Below are positions 9,487-17,593 of a stretch of 64,000 nucleotides of DNA, piece by piece (position 1 is the stretch's first letter; each line of letters starts with the position of its first letter). This DNA comes from DATMNI01 sp035570275 (GTDB lineage Bacteria > Acidobacteriota > Terriglobia > Bryobacterales > Bryobacteraceae): the NCBI GenBank assembly GCA_035570275.1, contig DATMNI010000108.1, positions 1 to 64,000 on the forward strand. The letters are read 5' to 3'. Position numbers and translations under genes: made by a program. A model generated the notes under the pieces. The model was not told the DNA's origin. It did no database searches and saw nothing but the letters and a program-made list of their open reading frames with translations.

Positions 9487-10085
9487 GCGGAACCACTGCC
9501 GCTGGCAATCTAACGGAGACTCGCGACGACTTTAGACAACGCATTGATTGGGCCAAGAACGAGTTGGCTGAGCGCGAATGCAGTGACTGGTTGCAGGCGT
9601 ACATGAAGTCCCCTGGCTTTACAGAAAAGTGAATTTGACCTGCCCCACGCAGGTTGCTCTGCAAAAGGTTGACTCCCAGTGACGCCGCGACGTGGACGGC
9701 AACTTCCTCGAAAGTGGTTTCGGAATCTGGGCTCGCAGGTCATTTAGCCGCAAGCGCCCAAACCCTTTCGAATGCTCGTGCGGATTGGCGCCCTAAAGAC
9801 CGAACTGCAAAGTTTGGAACCCAAAACAGAAGCGGAGCACAGATCGAAGGAACAAAGTTCATTTTGGCGAGGGGCTTCATCCCAATGCCCTTGAGGTATG
9901 ATACCCCGCCGCTACCTGATTGCACCATCCCTTAAGCACATGAAAACACTGAGCATCCCATCGGGCCGGCGTGGATAACGGTAGCAGGCTTGCGGTGTAC
10001 CTCCAAAAATGCCAAGCTCATTAAATTCGGCGGCCTCCCTCGTTTCACGATTGCTCTGGCATGCAAGAATGAGGACGCAGGTTTG
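9487..10085. other. intergenic stretch before the PQQ operon
   Basis: No convincing gene is seen. A frame directly after the antitoxin (about 9482-9631, no ATG/GTG/TTG start) reads DFRQRIDWAKNELAERECSD and could be a relic. A small hairpin ACCTGC-CCCAC-GCAGGT lies near 9640. From 9650 to 10085 there is no coding signal. The promoter of the PQQ operon should lie here, but I could not pick out convincing -35/-10 boxes. Confidence 0.4.
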
Positions 10086-12638
10086 ATGACGAAGCTTTCC
10101 ATCCAGTTGCGCGACCCGTTGGGCTGGCGATCCAGGTGGCTGCTCGCGGGTTTTTTGTGGTGCCTCCCCTGCCTGTTGGCGCAGCAGGACGTTCCGGAGG
10201 CGCAGAAGAATCCATTCGCCGACAGTACGGATGCGAGCAGCGCCGGCCGCAAGATATACGATGCGGCGTGCCAGGGATGTCATGGAGGCGAGGCCCGCGG
10301 CAGCGACCGTGCTCCAGCTTTAGGCGGCGCCGCGCTGGCGCACGGAAATGCCGACGGCGAGGTTTTCCAGAACATCCGGGCCGGAATCCGAGGCACGGCA
10401 ATGCCGCCTTTCGGACAGTTCAGCACCGATCAGATCTGGCAGGTGGTTTCCTACATCCGCAGTCTCGCCGCGCCGGGTCTGTTGACGGAAACCGTGAGCG
10501 GCAACGCCGACCGTGGACGCCGCGTTTTTGAAGTCGAGGCGCGGTGCGTTGACTGCCATCAAGTAAATGGTCTGGGGACGCCGATCGGCCCGGATCTGTC
10601 GGCCGCCGGCACGTTGCCTACGGAACAACTCCGGGCGACGATTCTCAATCCCAACCAACCGGGCGCGGGGGCCGGTAGAGGTACCCCGCCGGGGCCTGGC
10701 CGCGGCAACGGACGGGGCGGACGCCCCGGACGCGGAACCGGCGTTCGGGCAGCGGCGATCACGGTGAGGACGCTGGATGGTAAGGAGTATCGCGGAATCC
10801 GCCGCAATGAGGATGTCTTTTCGCTGCAGATGGTCGATTTGAGCGGAAAACTGCGCCTCCTGGACAAGTCGGATCTGGCGGAGATCCGGTTAGAAACCAA
10901 GTCACTGATGCCCGATGACTATGCCTCGCGGCTCACCGCCAACGATCTTCGCGACCTGGTGGCGTATTTGAAGACGCTCCATGGTTTCGATCCGTCCAAA
11001 CCGTCACCGCTTGCTAACGCGCGCGGCTCCGATGATCAAGGTTCGACCGGCGGCGTGCCCTACGAACGCATTCGTGAAGCAGCGGCCAAACCGCAGAACT
11101 GGCTCACCTATTGGGGTGACTACAGCGGGCGCCACTTCTCCGGGCTGGCTCAAATCAACGCGGCGAATGTTGCCCAGCTTCAGGCTCAGTGGACCGTGCC
11201 GATGCCCGGCGATGGTATGGTGCAATCGGTGCCAATCGTTGCAGACGGAGTGATGTACACCACCGGGCCGCCTGGAGAGGTGTTCGCGTTGGATGCGCGT
11301 ACCGGGCGCCAGATCTGGAAATATCAGCGGACACAGAAGGCGGTGAATCCATATGAAAGCAACCGGGTGAATCGTGGTGTTGCCGTCCTGGGAAACCGGA
11401 TCTACTTCGGAACGCTCGATGCAACGCTGGTAGCGCTCGATGCCCGGAGCGGCGCTCTTGTCTGGGAGACGCCGGTTGCCAACACCATGGAGGGTTACAG
11501 CATTACGTCGGCCCCGCTGGTGGTCAAAGACAAAATCATCACCGGGGTGGCGGGCGGTGAGTACGGGATCCGGGGTTTCATCGACGCCTACGACCCGGGC
11601 ACCGGCAAGCGTCTCTGGCGCCTGTACACAATTCCGGGACCCGGCGAGTTCGGCAGCGACACCTGGGAGGGCGATAGCTGGAAACACGGCAGTGCGGGCA
11701 CATGGCTTACCGGCACATACGACCCGGATCTGAATACGTTGTACTGGCCGGTTGGCAATCCGGGTCCGGACACAAATGGCGATGTCCGCAAAGGTGACAA
11801 CCTGTTCAGTTGTTCGGTCATCGCGCTCAATCCGGATACCGGTCAGCGCAAGTGGCACTATCAGTTCACTCCGAACGACACGCACGACTGGGACGCCACC
11901 GAAGACGTGATGCTGGTCGATCGCGTGTGGAGGGGAGAGCGTCGCAAGCTCCTGCTGCAGGCCGACCGCAACGGCGTCTTCTACGTTCTGGACAGGATCA
12001 CCGGGGCGTTCTTATCCGCCGCTCCTTTTGTGCGAACCAACTGGGTGAGTAGCTGGGACGGTGCCGGCCGCCCAATCACGACTCCGGGCTGGCGGGCAAC
12101 CCCAGAAGGCAGCACGGTGTATCCAGCCGGGGGTGGAGGGTCGAATTTTCAGGCGCCGTCCTACAGCCCACAGACTGGTTGGATGTACTTCGCATATCAT
12201 GACAGTGCGGGGCGGTACTCTTCCGGGCCGGCTCCTTATGAGGCCGGCCGGCAATTCTGGGGGCGCGGAAGCGGCGGCGGATTCCCTGGTGGCGGATTCC
12301 CTGGAACCGGGCCGGGAGACGAGCAGGGCGTGCAGGCCTTTGATCCTGAAACCGGGAAGGCTCAATGGAAATTCCAGTTGACGCAAAACTCGCTTTCCGC
12401 AGGCGTGTTGGCCACAGCCGGCGGTTTGGTCTTCGTGGCATCCCGCGAAGGCAATTTTCTGGCGCTGGATGCGAGGAGTGGTAAGGCGCTATGGCATTTT
12501 GGAGCGGGAGCCGAAATGGCATCGTCGCCGATGAGTTACGCGGTAGATGGGCGGCAATACGTTGCGATCTCGTCTGCGGGAGCGCTGTTCAGCTTCGCGC
12601 TGCCGCCGGAAGCCGGGAACACCGTGAGGCCGAAATGA
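10086..12638 (+). CDS. PQQ-dependent dehydrogenase with two fused N-terminal cytochrome c domains
   Basis: An 850-residue periplasmic quinoprotein. ATG 10086 is preferred over upstream codons because it starts a proper signal peptide (RSRWLLAGFLWCLPCLLAQQ). Two cytochrome c domains follow, with heme motifs CQGCH (62-66) and CVDCH (154-158), a Gly/Arg-rich linker and a small beta domain. From about residue 320 there is an eight-bladed PQQ propeller with several tryptophan-docking repeats (VFALDARTGRQIWKY, LVALDARSGALVWE) and DTHDWD at 598-603, containing the catalytic Asp region. No adjacent Cys-Cys pair is seen, unlike methanol and ethanol dehydrogenases. The enzyme probably oxidises an alcohol or sugar and passes electrons to its own hemes. 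It overlaps the start region of the diheme cytochrome gene in one operon. Residues 307-316 (SPLANARGSD) come from a dispersed repeat. Confidence 0.85.
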   Translation: MTKLSIQLRDPLGWRSRWLLAGFLWCLPCLLAQQDVPEAQKNPFADSTDASSAGRKIYDAACQGCHGGEARGSDRAPALGGAALAHGNADGEVFQNIRAGIRGTAMPPFGQFSTDQIWQVVSYIRSLAAPGLLTETVSGNADRGRRVFEVEARCVDCHQVNGLGTPIGPDLSAAGTLPTEQLRATILNPNQPGAGAGRGTPPGPGRGNGRGGRPGRGTGVRAAAITVRTLDGKEYRGIRRNEDVFSLQMVDLSGKLRLLDKSDLAEIRLETKSLMPDDYASRLTANDLRDLVAYLKTLHGFDPSKPSPLANARGSDDQGSTGGVPYERIREAAAKPQNWLTYWGDYSGRHFSGLAQINAANVAQLQAQWTVPMPGDGMVQSVPIVADGVMYTTGPPGEVFALDARTGRQIWKYQRTQKAVNPYESNRVNRGVAVLGNRIYFGTLDATLVALDARSGALVWETPVANTMEGYSITSAPLVVKDKIITGVAGGEYGIRGFIDAYDPGTGKRLWRLYTIPGPGEFGSDTWEGDSWKHGSAGTWLTGTYDPDLNTLYWPVGNPGPDTNGDVRKGDNLFSCSVIALNPDTGQRKWHYQFTPNDTHDWDATEDVMLVDRVWRGERRKLLLQADRNGVFYVLDRITGAFLSAAPFVRTNWVSSWDGAGRPITTPGWRATPEGSTVYPAGGGGSNFQAPSYSPQTGWMYFAYHDSAGRYSSGPAPYEAGRQFWGRGSGGGFPGGGFPGTGPGDEQGVQAFDPETGKAQWKFQLTQNSLSAGVLATAGGLVFVASREGNFLALDARSGKALWHFGAGAEMASSPMSYAVDGRQYVAISSAGALFSFALPPEAGNTVRPK
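11007..11033 (+). repeat. PLANARGS dispersed repeat, copy inside the PQQ gene
   Basis: CCGCTTGCTAACGCGCGCGG followed by CTCCGAT lies in the linker between the cytochrome and propeller parts of the quinoprotein. It is translated as SPLANARGSD. Near-identical units occur in intergenic DNA at 30070, 23891 (inverted) and, in a sister form, at 40737 and 48071. It is in frame and does not disturb either domain. Confidence 0.75.
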
Positions 12639-12652
12639 TTTTGAGGAGGCGC

Positions 12653-13555
12653 ATGTTCGATCTACTCATGTTCGATCTTCGACGTTCGTTCATTTTTGCC
12701 GCAGCCCTGGCGCTGTCCATGGTGGCATCGAGCCTTCTGGCGCAAGAAGACGCTCCGCCTACCGGAGGTCGCGGGACGCAAGGCGGGAGAGGCGGCCGCG
12801 GTGGACGCGGCGGTGGAGGCCGGGGCGGCACTCGCGAATTCCTCGGCTTGGGGCCTGCGCCTGATGAAGCGGCCGCCAAGAAGGGCGAGCCACTATACAA
12901 ACAGAATTGCTCCACATGCCATGGTGAAACCGCGCGCGGCGCGCAGGGTCCGAATCTCGTCCGCTCCGTCCTGGTTCTTCACGATGAAAAAGGAGAGGAG
13001 ATCGGCCCGGTAATCAAGAACGGGCGTCCGCAGGGCGGCATGCCGGGCTTCCCAGGCCTCTCCCAGGACGATCTGTACAACATTTCGCAGTACCTACACC
13101 TGCAGGTTGAACTCGCAGCCAACCGCGGCACCTATGGCGCTACCTATGGCGCGCTGAGAAACGAGGTGAGTGGCGATGCCGCGAAGGGGGAGCAGTTTTT
13201 CAATGGCGCCGGCGGCTGCACCCACTGCCATTCCGTAACCGGTGATCTGGCGAAAATCGGAGCTAAGTTTTCCCAGGCCTCGGCGCTGCAATCCCGCTTC
13301 TTATGGCCCGCCACGCCAGGTCCGGCCAAGGTGAGCGTCACCCTGGCTTCCGGCGAATCGATTACCGGGACAGCGCGGACTATGAATGACTTCGATGTTT
13401 CCATCACCGACGCCGGGGGCCGCTACCACCAATGGCCGCGCGACCAGGTCAAGGTTGAAATCGAAGACCGCCTGAGCGGACACCGGGCGCTGCTACCGAA
13501 GTACACGGATGCGGATATCCATAACCTTACAGCCTATCTGGTGACGTTGAAATGA
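12653..13555 (+). CDS. diheme cytochrome c
   Basis: A 300-residue exported cytochrome. ATG 12653 sits behind GAGGAGG. An upstream in-frame ATG at 12635 overlaps the previous stop (ATGA) and would add six residues, so coupling is likely either way. After the signal peptide (SMVASSLLAQ) comes a very Gly/Arg-rich stretch, then a cytochrome c domain with CSTCH (86-90) and Met-rich GGMPGFPGLS, then a second heme motif CTHCH (189-193). The C-terminal part (SVTLASGESITGTARTMNDF) resembles the small beta domain found in the preceding quinoprotein and in heme-binding proteins of planctomycetes and acidobacteria. It should carry electrons from one or both PQQ dehydrogenases of the operon to the respiratory chain. 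Confidence 0.85.
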   Translation: MFDLLMFDLRRSFIFAAALALSMVASSLLAQEDAPPTGGRGTQGGRGGRGGRGGGGRGGTREFLGLGPAPDEAAAKKGEPLYKQNCSTCHGETARGAQGPNLVRSVLVLHDEKGEEIGPVIKNGRPQGGMPGFPGLSQDDLYNISQYLHLQVELAANRGTYGATYGALRNEVSGDAAKGEQFFNGAGGCTHCHSVTGDLAKIGAKFSQASALQSRFLWPATPGPAKVSVTLASGESITGTARTMNDFDVSITDAGGRYHQWPRDQVKVEIEDRLSGHRALLPKYTDADIHNLTAYLVTLK

Positions 13556-15189
13556 AACTGCGGGAAATGAAACTCTGCCGGCTTCTGCTCATTGCCCTGT
13601 TCGCGCCCGTGGCCCAACATACGGCTATGCAGGCCCAAGGTCTCGACCCGGGCGCTTTGACTCTGTTCCACCAGCCGAAGGACGCCTGGCCCACCTATAA
13701 CGGGGACTATTCGGGCCGGCGCTTCTCGGAATTGGACCAGATCAGCCAATCCACCATCGATCTGGTGAAAATCGAGTGGATGTATCGGATCACGTCCGTG
13801 GGGCCACAAAGAGGCGTCGGCGGTCCGGCGATCAAATCTACCCCGCTGCTGGTGAACGGCATCCTCTACTTCACGATTCCGGACCACATTTTCGCGATCA
13901 ATGCCCGGACCGGCGAACATCTCTGGCAGTACGATTTCGAGGACAAAGGCGGCCACCTGGTAGGCCAGCGCGGAGTGGGGATGTATGGGGACTGGCTCTA
14001 TTTCATCAGCCCCGACGGCTGGTTCATTTCGGTGAACGCGCAGAACGGCAAAGAGCGCTGGAAAAAGAAAATCGCCGACGAGAAGCTGCAATACTTCACG
14101 ACCATGGCGCCGCTCATAGTCAAAAACCACGTCATCGTGGGAGTCGGCGGCGACGCCATGGATGTGCGAGGTTATCTGGAGGCGCGCGACCCCGAGACGG
14201 GCGAATTGCAATGGAGGTGGTACACCACGCCGGAAAAGATGGGCGACCCGGGCTCGGAGACATGGCCTAACCTGGAGGCAATGCACCACGGCGGGGGAAT
14301 GACATGGCTCCCTGGCACCTACGATCCAGACCTGAACCTGCTGTATTGGGGCACGGGGAATGCGAACCCGGTGTTTGCAGGCCAAGGCCGGAAAGGTACG
14401 AATCTCTGGACTGCCTCGACTGTGGCGCTGAATCCGGATACCGGCAAACTGGTCTGGTATTTTCAGGCTTCGCCGCACGACACGCACGATTGGGATAACG
14501 TGGAAACGCCGGTATTATTCGATGCCGCAATCAACGGCCAACCGCGCAAACTGTTGGGGCAGGCGGCCCGAGCCGGATGGTTCTTCGTCCTGGACCGCAC
14601 CAACGGGAAGAACCTGGTCTCAAAACCGTTTGCCGGTACGGGGAACTGGGCATTGGGCGTGGATGCGAAAGGCCAGCCGATTCCCAATCCGGAGAAAGAG
14701 CCGAAGGTCAATGGCGCAATGATCGATATGCCCGCCATGGGGGCTACGAATTGGCCTCCACCCAGCTACGATCCACAGACCGAATTATTCTACTTCAACG
14801 GGACCACCGGATATGGCATGGCCTACCTGTACGACACGTCCGACAAACCGGAGGGATACGGCGGAGGCGGCGGAGGCAATTTCGACTCGCGCTCCGCGCT
14901 ATTTGCCATGGACATCCGGACCGGGGCCATCAAATGGAAACACGACCATGGCAGCGCAGGCGGCGGAATGAGCGGGGGCGTCCTGACTACGGCGGGTAAG
15001 CTGCTATTCACCGGCGATTCCGGCGACCTGGTCGCATTTGACCCCGCGACGGGCAAACCCATGTGGCGCCAACGGCTGACGCAAGCCGTGAGTAACGGAC
15101 CATCGTCGTGGATGCTGGATGGGAAGCAATACCTGATCGTCGGCGCCGGCGACACCCTGTATGCGCTAACGCTGGCGCGGAAAAGGTGA
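13552..15189 (+). CDS. PQQ-dependent dehydrogenase without cytochrome domain
   Basis: A 545-residue exported quinoprotein, third gene of the operon. Its ATG overlaps the cytochrome stop (ATGA at 13552-13555). A signal peptide (LLLIALFAPVAQHTAMQAQ) is followed by an eight-bladed propeller. Recognisable features are WPTYNGDYSGRRFSELDQI near the start, the repeats IFAINARTGEHLWQY and LFAMDIRTGAIKWKH, and DTHDWDNVETP with the catalytic Asp region. It is shorter than the first quinoprotein and lacks hemes, so it presumably relies on the diheme cytochrome encoded next to it. Two PQQ enzymes around one cytochrome suggest different substrates with a shared electron outlet. No pqq biosynthesis genes are in the window. 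Confidence 0.85.
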   Translation: MKLREMKLCRLLLIALFAPVAQHTAMQAQGLDPGALTLFHQPKDAWPTYNGDYSGRRFSELDQISQSTIDLVKIEWMYRITSVGPQRGVGGPAIKSTPLLVNGILYFTIPDHIFAINARTGEHLWQYDFEDKGGHLVGQRGVGMYGDWLYFISPDGWFISVNAQNGKERWKKKIADEKLQYFTTMAPLIVKNHVIVGVGGDAMDVRGYLEARDPETGELQWRWYTTPEKMGDPGSETWPNLEAMHHGGGMTWLPGTYDPDLNLLYWGTGNANPVFAGQGRKGTNLWTASTVALNPDTGKLVWYFQASPHDTHDWDNVETPVLFDAAINGQPRKLLGQAARAGWFFVLDRTNGKNLVSKPFAGTGNWALGVDAKGQPIPNPEKEPKVNGAMIDMPAMGATNWPPPSYDPQTELFYFNGTTGYGMAYLYDTSDKPEGYGGGGGGNFDSRSALFAMDIRTGAIKWKHDHGSAGGGMSGGVLTTAGKLLFTGDSGDLVAFDPATGKPMWRQRLTQAVSNGPSSWMLDGKQYLIVGAGDTLYALTLARKR

Positions 15190-15234
15190 ACGTTGAAAAT
15201 CAGGAAAACCCAGCGGTGGTAAGGTACCAATTTC

Positions 15235-15560
15235 ATGTACTGGACGCGCCGCGATTTTCTCAAGTCCCGGCGGGTTCGTGGCTGGCAAACTACCGGGCGC
15301 TGGCAGCGCCATAGCGAAGATGGTCAAGATCACAGCCCTCAAGACGCTCCAACTGGATAACGTCGGCGACGGCTGCCTGATCCGCATCGAAACGGATTCC
15401 GGGTTGGTCGGCTACGGCGAATCCGGAATCAACTCCAAGCTGGCGCGCCGCATCGAGACGATCCAGCAGACACTCATCGGGCAGGATCCCAAGGAACTGG
15501 TTGCCCGCGTAAGCGCACCTCTATGGCGGATCGAGAAACCTCTTGATTTTCCTTCAGGCG
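15235..15560 (+). pseudogene. enolase-superfamily (mandelate racemase/muconate lactonising) remnant
   Basis: ATG 15235 begins MYWTRRDFLKS, a clear twin-arginine signal, but the frame then diverges. A second frame continues with LAGKLPGAGSAIAKMVKITA (written here across the junction) and DGCLIRIETDSGLVGYGESG, the N-terminal capping domain of mandelate racemase-type enzymes. The match ends near 15560 (RIEKPLDF), so the whole barrel with the catalytic residues is gone. The 3' neighbour is the convergent NIF3-like gene. A deletion probably removed the rest. Confidence 0.65.
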
Positions 15561-15623
15561 GCCGGGCGCATATGCAGGCAAGCCGGGATCCGGACGTCAT
15601 ATTCACTGAACGACGAGCACAAA

Positions 15624-16415
15624 TCAGGCGCCTCTCGGAGACCAATACGGTTCGCCGGCGCGAACCAACCGAATCGGCACCTCGGTGATGAAGGTGCGCA
15701 GCCAGTTGGCGCAATCCTCCATGCCGGGTTCCTCGGAGATGGCGTGTCCCAGGATGATCTGGCCCTTGTTCTTGCCGAACGCCGCCGCGTCCAGGACATA
15801 TTCGGTATCGTCGAAGGGACCGCCCGCTTCGGGATTCTCACCGCCCATCACCACATCGATGTCCGGCGAAACTCGCGGCATCCCGTAGCCCATGCCGACA
15901 GCCACAGTACTCACTTTGGCGTTGGGATCGCCTACCACCCGCAGAGCGCGCGCACCCAACTGCTTCTTCACATCGGCCGCCAAAGCTCCCAGAGTCGTCG
16001 GCGGAAGAACAAAGGATCGCTGGTTCGGCCCGGTGGCGCGATCGGTCCATCCCAGTGCCCGCGCCAGCCCCACCCAGATCAGGTCCGGCCGCCGCGAATG
16101 AATGTGGTCATGGAAACGCCAGACCACCATGTTGTTTTTGGTACAGAAGTCGGTTTTGAACTTGTATATCGGGTCCGCGGCCAGATCCTGGACCTTGTCT
16201 TGATCGTTCCAAAAGGTCGGCTCGTGGCTGACCACCATATTCAGCCCCGCGGAATGAGCCCGCTGGATCATATCCAGAGTTGCCATGAACGTAGTCGCGA
16301 TCCCCTGCACTTCGGTATCGGGACTGCCCACTTTGAAAGTGTCGCGGGTCGTCTGCTCGTTCCACGGGATGCCGATATTCTTTTTGATGCGCTCCACCAC
16401 GTCGTTCGCGGTCAT
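15624..16415 (-). CDS. NIF3-like protein (first of two tandem paralogues)
   Basis: A 263-residue member of the NIF3/DUF34 superfamily. The family is built around a dinuclear metal site, and its cellular role remains unsettled. Recognisable are VQGIATTFMATLDMIQRA, HEPTFWND with the metal-binding His and acidic residues, NMVVWRFHDHIHSRRPD with further His ligands, and near the end GHAISEEPGMEDCANWL. No signal peptide is seen, unlike its upstream neighbour, which lies 1 bp away and ends at 16417, so the two form one transcription unit. The N-termini align closely (VVERIKKNIGIPWNEQT against VVDRMRKNVGVPWQPQS), showing a tandem duplication. Loss of the signal after duplication would put this copy in the cytoplasm. 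Confidence 0.75.
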   Translation of the reverse strand: MTANDVVERIKKNIGIPWNEQTTRDTFKVGSPDTEVQGIATTFMATLDMIQRAHSAGLNMVVSHEPTFWNDQDKVQDLAADPIYKFKTDFCTKNNMVVWRFHDHIHSRRPDLIWVGLARALGWTDRATGPNQRSFVLPPTTLGALAADVKKQLGARALRVVGDPNAKVSTVAVGMGYGMPRVSPDIDVVMGGENPEAGGPFDDTEYVLDAAAFGKNKGQIILGHAISEEPGMEDCANWLRTFITEVPIRLVRAGEPYWSPRGA

Positions 16416-16416
16416 C

Positions 16417-17349
16417 TCAGGCAGGCCTCCAGTACGGGTCGCCCGCGGGTATCCACCGGACGGGAACCTCGGGGACCAACGCCTTCAACCAGCCGGCGCA
16501 AACATTCATGCCAGGCTCTTCCGACATCACGCGCCCCAGCATGATCATGCCCTTCTTCCGACCCGACGCTACGGTATCCTGTGCGTACTCCACAGACTCC
16601 CACTCGCGCGTCTCTCCGGCCATCAGCACGTCGCATTCCGGCAGACTCTTCATGGCAGCGGCCAGGGTGGAGACGCCCGGTAGCAGCGCGATCCGCCGCA
16701 CCGGGGTTTGCGGATCGCCAATCACGCGGATACCGGCGCGCGCTTTAAGGCGCTTCGCCAGGTCGTCGGCCAGTGCCGTCAGCGTAACCGCCGGCACATC
16801 GTAGCGGAACTCATCGTCGCCCACCCGGTACCTGGTCCAACCAAGCATATCCGCGAGACCGGTGGCGAACGGATCGGGTTTGCGGCCGCGCCAAAGATCG
16901 GTAAAGCGCCAGACCACCAGTCCGTTATTCTCAATGAACTCCCTCTTAGCCGCATAAACCGGATCGTCGGTTGTTACGCCCGCCCGACCGCGTCCCGCGC
17001 CAAGGCTGGCCCCTGCGGCAGGATCAGGCTGCGCATCCAGGCGGCCGAAGAAGGTCGGTTCCAGCGTGACCACCAGGTTCGCCTTACCTTTGGACGCGCG
17101 GGTCAGCACGTCCATGGTCGCCATCCCCGTGGTGGCGATCCCCGTGACGGGTGTGGCCGGATCACCAGCCTTAAAGGTATCGAGGGACTGCGGCTGCCAC
17201 GGAACACCGACATTCTTCCGCATGCGGTCGACGACCTGTTGAGCCGTCAGCGGAGTGCCCTGTGCCGACAAAGGCGGTCCCGCCAGCGCCACTGTGCCTG
17301 CCAGGCGTGCGAAGCGCCTTCGAGAGAGCTGCATGACGCCATCAATCAT
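16417..17349 (-). CDS. exported NIF3-like protein (second tandem paralogue)
   Basis: A 310-residue NIF3-like protein with an N-terminal export signal (MQLSRRRFARLAGTVALAG). The ATG of that Met at 17334 is a plausible start, five codons inside the longer frame at 17349. The core repeats the pattern of the neighbour: VTGIATTGMATMDVLTRA, LEPTFFGRLD where the His of HEPTF has become Leu, NGLVVWRFTDLWRGRKPD where the His-rich metal segment HDHIHS has become TDLWRG, and GRVMSEEPGMNVCAGWL. Several metal-site histidines found in the other copy are therefore missing here. Either this copy is a non-catalytic partner or it uses a different metal site. Exported NIF3 homologues are unusual. Confidence 0.7.
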   Translation of the reverse strand: MIDGVMQLSRRRFARLAGTVALAGPPLSAQGTPLTAQQVVDRMRKNVGVPWQPQSLDTFKAGDPATPVTGIATTGMATMDVLTRASKGKANLVVTLEPTFFGRLDAQPDPAAGASLGAGRGRAGVTTDDPVYAAKREFIENNGLVVWRFTDLWRGRKPDPFATGLADMLGWTRYRVGDDEFRYDVPAVTLTALADDLAKRLKARAGIRVIGDPQTPVRRIALLPGVSTLAAAMKSLPECDVLMAGETREWESVEYAQDTVASGRKKGMIMLGRVMSEEPGMNVCAGWLKALVPEVPVRWIPAGDPYWRPA

Positions 17350-17593
17350 ATCTTTGATGGACGGTCACGTCAAAAAGGTGACTCGGTGCGCGCGGTGATT
17401 CAATGCAATGTTCACCGCCGAGACGCAGAGGAAAATCCGCAGAAGATATCTGTCGCTAACACCCACCGCACCAGGAATCTGGCCTACGTGATCGGATTAG
17501 CACCGATAAGTCGGCCAGAGTCCAGTGGTTCCAGCGAAGGCTGGCCATCGGTGTGCGGGAAGCCTGGGGAGCCTGGTGGAGAGCCGGCATCCG

